Source: Candidatus Poribacteria bacterium (GTDB lineage: Bacteria; Poribacteria; WGA-4E; UBA9662). From it: a stretch of DNA of 12,340 nt. A model generated the notes under the pieces. That model did not search any database. It saw only the letters and a program-made list of their open reading frames with translations, and was not told where the DNA came from. The stretch spans positions 28,313-40,652 of the forward strand of contig PBVO01000153.1 in NCBI GenBank assembly GCA_002729015.1. Direction: 5' to 3'. Shown in pieces: positions 9,017 to 12,340 of this stretch (position 1 is the stretch's first letter; every line of letters begins with the position of its first letter). The position numbers and the translations under genes are program-made.

Positions 9017-10252
9017 ATGTTGAATAGAAAAGCTTTTCTAAAATCGATGGGCGTCAGCCTATACTCAATTGCCACAAGTGGCATTCCACTTTTCTTAAAT
9101 CGTACTGCTATGGCTGCTAATCGGGATAGACCTCCCAAAACATTGGTTGTTATTTTTCAACGTGGGGCTATGGACGGACTGATGGCTGTTTCTCCTTTCA
9201 GAGATAAGCATTTGCCAAAAGCCAGACCGTCTCTCATCATGTCTGTGGGAAAAACACGAGGTTCCTTAATTAATCTAGATGAAACATTTGGCCTACATCC
9301 AGCTTTTAGCTCATTGTACCCACTATTCCAGCAGGGGAAGTTGGCTATTGTTCACGGAACTGGTTTGCCTTACTCAACACGTTCGCACTTCGAAGCCCAA
9401 AATTATATGGAGAGTGGAACCCCAGGTCTCAAATCCACAAATTCTGGTTGGTTGAATAGAGCCGCAAGTTTACTAGATCAAGAAAAAAGTAGTCCACTAC
9501 AGGGAGTATCAATCACAAAAAGTCAGCCATTTTCCATGCGAGGACAACAACCAACTTTAGTCATCCCTGACCTGAGGCGTTTTGCTTTGCCAACTGACCA
9601 ACCCTTGATTAAACCTATCTACCAAGCATTATATGCTCAAACCAAATTGGAACAATTAAGAGAAGCTGGTGATAAAAGTATTTCAGCAACCAAAATGATT
9701 TCATCTATCCAAAAAACCTCATACCGACCTAGAAAAGGTATTACTTACCCAAAATCTAAGCTGGGCCAAAACCTAAGTCAAATCGCACAATTGATCAAGG
9801 CCAACGTTGGATTAGAAATTGCATTTACCGAGGTAGGTGGTTGGGACACGCATCGCCGACAGGGAACAATGGAAGGACCATTTGCCCGGCAAGCTAAAGT
9901 ATTATCGGATGCAATTGCGACCTTGTGGGATGACCTCGCCGATCACCATCAGAATGTAGTCATTATGACAATGACAGAGTTTGGCCGTACAGTACATGAG
10001 AATGGATCTGGTGGAACTGATCATGGAAGAGGCTCTTGCCTCTTTGTCCTCGGGAGTCGAGTAGATGGTGGAAAAGTTCACGGATCAGTGCCAGAATTAT
10101 CGGTTGACATGTTAGAAGATCAACGCGATGTGCCCGTATCTACTGATTTTCGTTCTGTATTTTCCGAAGTCGCAGGACAACATTTGTCCGTAACTGACAA
10201 TGAAATATTATTCCCTGGCTGGGGAGGACAACCACTACCATTATTTACCTAG
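9017..10252 (+). CDS. DUF1501 family protein, probably Tat-exported
   Basis: A 411-residue DUF1501 protein, a family related to the alkaline phosphatase/sulfatase fold, with unknown function. Family segments are VVIFQRGAMDGLMAVSP (44-60), HPAFSSLYPLFQQGKLAIVH (94-113), RSHFEAQNYMESGTP (122-136), and a C-terminal metal-site-like set GGWDTHRRQG (274-283), MTEFGRTVHENGSGGTDHGR (319-338). The N terminus (LNRKAFLKSMG, hydrophobic 13-27, AMAA near 31-34) resembles a Tat signal, but the usual twin arginine is Arg-Lys. ATG 9017 is chosen over the in-frame ATG 8975: it has AAAGG about 10 nt upstream, gives a proper signal peptide, and avoids overlap with the preceding gene. DUF1501 and DUF1800 genes are widely found adjacent and probably work together in the periplasm or at the cell surface. 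Confidence 0.9.
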   Translation: MLNRKAFLKSMGVSLYSIATSGIPLFLNRTAMAANRDRPPKTLVVIFQRGAMDGLMAVSPFRDKHLPKARPSLIMSVGKTRGSLINLDETFGLHPAFSSLYPLFQQGKLAIVHGTGLPYSTRSHFEAQNYMESGTPGLKSTNSGWLNRAASLLDQEKSSPLQGVSITKSQPFSMRGQQPTLVIPDLRRFALPTDQPLIKPIYQALYAQTKLEQLREAGDKSISATKMISSIQKTSYRPRKGITYPKSKLGQNLSQIAQLIKANVGLEIAFTEVGGWDTHRRQGTMEGPFARQAKVLSDAIATLWDDLADHHQNVVIMTMTEFGRTVHENGSGGTDHGRGSCLFVLGSRVDGGKVHGSVPELSVDMLEDQRDVPVSTDFRSVFSEVAGQHLSVTDNEILFPGWGGQPLPLFT

Positions 10253-10524
10253 GACTCAGGCAACTGGAGTTCGGTTTCTTATTCAACTAATATTTGGTCA
10301 GTCGATACTGTTGAACTCAGCTGAACAGAAAACATGTTTTGGAATCTACTGACAGATGTAACTGACCTACGTTTCCTTACCCCGTTACGTACAGTTATAG
10401 GTCTAACCTAAGAAGTGATTGATACATGGTATCATCGTTGACATGGTAAATCTTTATCGGAAAGTATTCTTAATTAAAAGATATAGACTATGCAATTTTC
10501 TGCATCTACTTAAAAAGCATCAAA
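10253..10524. other. Convergent intergenic region with small palindromes
   Basis: 272 bp between the DUF1501 stop and the PhyH stop. It holds a perfect 12-bp palindrome AAAACATGTTTT (10329-10340), an inverted repeat TGATAC-atg-GTATCA (10420-10434), and a direct repeat ACATGGTA at 10424-10431 and 10441-10448. No stem with a T-run was found that would clearly serve as a terminator for either convergent gene, and no coding frame is credible. Confidence 0.45.
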
Positions 10525-11748
10525 TCACGACCAAGCATCTATGCCAACTAGGCGTCGTCCTAACTGAGTTAGCTTAGCCGGAGACATACGATTGTCAAGA
10601 CCAAATTCATTGGATATTAGATCGGTGATTTCTTCAACCCCGTAAATCTGGTTCTCAACTAAGAGATGAGGTAACTTATCCAGATCTTTTTCTTCTAATT
10701 GAGGAGTAAAATGAGGGGGAGGTACCTGCCGTATGTTTTCTGCGGCTTTTTCGTTGAAATAATTTTGATAAGGAACCTTGATTTTTTGTGCCTGACTCCG
10801 ATCCAATCGGAAGATGTTTTTGTCGATTTGTTCGACGACGGATAAATCTTGCTGCCTGCCTTGTATAACTACCTTAGCAAGCCCATTTTCCGGTGGTTTT
10901 ATAACAGTATCGACTATAACTTGAGCGTCCATTTTTTCATGGGTTTGTCGAAGCCATTGTTCAATAATACCTTCAGGAACGCCAATCGCATCAGCTACAG
11001 CTCGCTGACATGGAGCATTTTGCCAAGCTCGAATACGGCTTTGTCTTATCTGTTCGTTGGCTTCAATTACTCCAGCTGCCGTACGTATAGTCCATTCTGG
11101 TTGCATACCAATATATTGAGCATAGCGGGGTCTATCGGAGGTGTTATGTCCATTACCATGTAATAAACCACTATGCCAAATTAATAAATCCCCAGCTTTC
11201 CCAGGAATGGAAACTGGTTCCATCTTACCTGCCACACTTTCGACAGTTGGTCGTTGGTCTTTGTTATTATTCAGCCAATCCATCAGTCGGTGATGGGATT
11301 TTGGCACACACTGAAATCCACCTTGATTTTCGTCTGTATCAGCTAAATAAAGTACACCTTGCACACAAAGTTCCATCGGGCGTATCGACATATCAAGGTC
11401 CCAATGTATCATCCCTTGGTGGTTCCAATGTTTGCATACAGGTGGGTTCATATTGGCTCGGTCGTAGGTTACCCAAAGTTTTTCGTCCCCCCAAATTTCG
11501 GAGAATGCTTGATGGATTTTTGGGCTTTGTCGATTATCCCATAGAGCTTGATTATGATTCATATTTACCATTCCCCCATGAACCATAGGCTCTTGGTACC
11601 AACTTTCTTCGTCAGCTAAATCTTTCCCCGTGAATTCAGCGATGGCATCTAGAACAGCTATTAAATTGCTTAGAGCGACAACATTAGGGATAACGACGTA
11701 CCCATTTTCATCCCAGAATTTTTTATCCGACGAACTTAGTAATTCCAT
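10525..11748 (-). CDS. Phytanoyl-CoA dioxygenase (PhyH) family Fe(II)/2-oxoglutarate oxygenase, with C-terminal extension
   Basis: A cytoplasmic non-haem iron oxygenase that should couple 2-oxoglutarate decarboxylation to hydroxylation of an unknown small substrate. The double-stranded beta-helix core spans about 10-225. The facial triad is visible as H115-x-D117 (GMIHWDLDM) and H197 (SGLLHGNGHN), with R206/R208 (SDRPRYAQYIG) as the 2-oxoglutarate salt-bridge candidate. GGFQCVPKSHH (143-153) is the conserved loop between them. At 407 residues it is over 100 longer than a typical PhyH protein. The C-terminal 180 residues include a Pro-containing linker and a final acidic then basic segment (LVENQIYGVEEITDLISNEF to the end). 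The ATG at 11748 has only a poor ribosome-binding site, but the N terminus (FWDENGYVVIPNVV) is standard for the family. It stands between ilvD and the DUF1501 gene, with 143 bp upstream for its own promoter. Confidence 0.88.
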   Translation of the reverse strand: MELLSSSDKKFWDENGYVVIPNVVALSNLIAVLDAIAEFTGKDLADEESWYQEPMVHGGMVNMNHNQALWDNRQSPKIHQAFSEIWGDEKLWVTYDRANMNPPVCKHWNHQGMIHWDLDMSIRPMELCVQGVLYLADTDENQGGFQCVPKSHHRLMDWLNNNKDQRPTVESVAGKMEPVSIPGKAGDLLIWHSGLLHGNGHNTSDRPRYAQYIGMQPEWTIRTAAGVIEANEQIRQSRIRAWQNAPCQRAVADAIGVPEGIIEQWLRQTHEKMDAQVIVDTVIKPPENGLAKVVIQGRQQDLSVVEQIDKNIFRLDRSQAQKIKVPYQNYFNEKAAENIRQVPPPHFTPQLEEKDLDKLPHLLVENQIYGVEEITDLISNEFGLDNRMSPAKLTQLGRRLVGIDAWS

Positions 11749-11755
11749 AACTCAC

Positions 11756-11768
11756 ACAGTGACACTGT
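11756..11768. promoter_or_regulatory. 13-bp palindrome just upstream of the PhyH start
   Basis: ACAGTG-A-CACTGT: two perfect 6-bp arms around one base, 8-20 bp before the PhyH ATG. The position and symmetry suit a dimeric repressor operator or a translational hairpin covering the ribosome-binding region. The regulator is unknown. Confidence 0.35.
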
Positions 11769-11827
11769 TAGACACATTTCAGATTTGTTGGCCAGTAGGT
11801 TTTTCTGTTATTTACAACAGACTTCGC

Positions 11828-11869
11828 AACAAAATAACAATTACATTATTCTGAAGTTAACAAAATAAC
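11828..11869. repeat. Direct repeat pair AACAAAATAAC in the PhyH upstream region
   Basis: Two identical 11-mers at 11828-11838 and 11859-11869, start to start 31 bp, about three helical turns. A 6-bp inverted repeat TCTGTT/AACAGA (11804-11809 and 11816-11821) lies next to the first copy. Same-face spacing is typical of activator or repressor sites, but in AT-rich sequence this may be chance. Confidence 0.35.
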
Positions 11870-11891
11870 GTCAGTAAGAAAGACACACACC

Positions 11892-12340
11892 TTACTCATC
11901 TGTTACGCAGCCTTCGGAAGCTGATTTAACGCTTTTTATGTATTTATAGAGAGTCCCTCTTTCCGCTTTATAATTTGGCTGTATCCATTTTTGTCGACGA
12001 TATTCCATCTCCTCATTGCTAATATGCAAGGTGATTTCTCTCATTTTTGCATCAATGGTAATTTGATCTTCTTCTTCGACTAGAGCAATTGGGCCACCAC
12101 TTTGTGCTTCTGGTGTTACATGACCAATGATAAATCCATGTGAGCCACCAGAGAAACGACCATCAGTCATCAAAGCCACATCTTGACCTAAACCTGCTCC
12201 CATAATTGCAGAGGTTGGTGTTAACATCTCTGGCATGCCAGGCCCACCTTTTGGTCCCTCGTAACGGATTACGACCACTGAACCTTTGGTAATTTCATTT
12301 CTTTCTAAAGCCGATAGCATCTCTTCCTCTGAATCGTAAA
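11892..12340 (-). CDS. ilvD: Dihydroxy-acid dehydratase, C-terminal part (gene runs off the right edge)
   Basis: The last 148 residues of dihydroxy-acid dehydratase, which dehydrates 2,3-dihydroxy-isovalerate and 2,3-dihydroxy-3-methylvalerate to the 2-keto acid precursors of valine, isoleucine and leucine, using an Fe-S cluster and Mg2+. The visible C-terminal domain has the strongly conserved [20 protein letters not shown], then [43 protein letters not shown] and a closing [10 protein letters not shown]. The catalytic serine of the TDGRFSGG(S/T) motif is present. The frame is open through the window edge (upstream residues YDSEEE), so the ATG at 12320 is internal and not the true start. The gene is on the same strand as PhyH, 143 bp upstream of it. 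The Fe-S cysteines lie outside the window. Confidence 0.96.
   Translation of the reverse strand, partial: YDSEEEMLSALERNEITKGSVVVIRYEGPKGGPGMPEMLTPTSAIMGAGLGQDVALMTDGRFSGGSHGFIIGHVTPEAQSGGPIALVEEEDQITIDAKMREITLHISNEEMEYRRQKWIQPNYKAERGTLYKYIKSVKSASEGCVTDE

Noticed and set aside
10849..11854. Several plus-strand frames of 61-113 codons across the PhyH gene
   Set aside because: All are antisense to, or overlap the start of, a well-supported PhyH gene and show no recognisable protein features or ribosome-binding sites.
11873..11896. AGTAAG/CTTACT inverted repeat overlapping the ilvD stop codon, considered as a terminator
   Set aside because: The stem is AT-rich with a 12-nt loop and no U-tract follows, so it is unlikely to terminate transcription.

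Overview
This is an AT-rich bacterial chromosome segment with dense single-copy metabolic genes. There is no sign of plasmid, phage, IS or CRISPR content. The best-supported block is a de novo pyrimidine operon on the minus strand (5507 down to the left edge): promoter, PyrR-type attenuator leader, HD-domain 5'-nucleotidase-like gene, pyrR, pyrC, carA and the N-terminal part of carB. The leader holds an exact match to the PyrR RNA-binding hexaloop consensus, followed by an intrinsic terminator whose 5' arm can pair with either of two identical GGGAGG segments. This is the layout of UMP-responsive, PyrR-controlled transcription attenuation. Two things are unusual. pyrB, which normally lies between pyrR and pyrC, is absent and the two genes overlap by ATGA. 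An HD nucleotidase-like gene is the first gene behind the attenuator.

Upstream of that operon is about 420 bp without a gene but with two good hairpins, then a stand-alone aldo/keto reductase on the minus strand (5931-6734). A 480-bp divergent intergenic region follows, with a short plus-strand reading frame interrupted by one TGA that may be a gene remnant. The plus strand then carries a DUF1800-DUF1501 pair (7216-10252). Both are probably exported proteins of unknown function that are commonly found side by side. Convergent to them on the minus strand is a long phytanoyl-CoA dioxygenase (PhyH)-type Fe(II)/2-oxoglutarate oxygenase (10525-11748). The right edge holds the C-terminal part of ilvD (dihydroxy-acid dehydratase), also on the minus strand.

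Organism: the genes give no unequivocal taxonomic marker. A PyrR-attenuated pyr operon, a DUF1800/DUF1501 pair, a stand-alone AKR and a PhyH oxygenase together suggest an environmental, probably Gram-negative, uncultured bacterial lineage. Planctomycete-like or Poribacteria-like relatives are possible because they are rich in PhyH and DUF1501 proteins, but this is inference only. All long genes use the standard code with no internal TGA.

No wholly new multi-gene system is evident. The observations most worth following are the attenuator with its HD-nucleotidase first gene, the missing pyrB, the DUF1800/DUF1501 pair with a lineage-specific basic insert, and the extended PhyH oxygenase.
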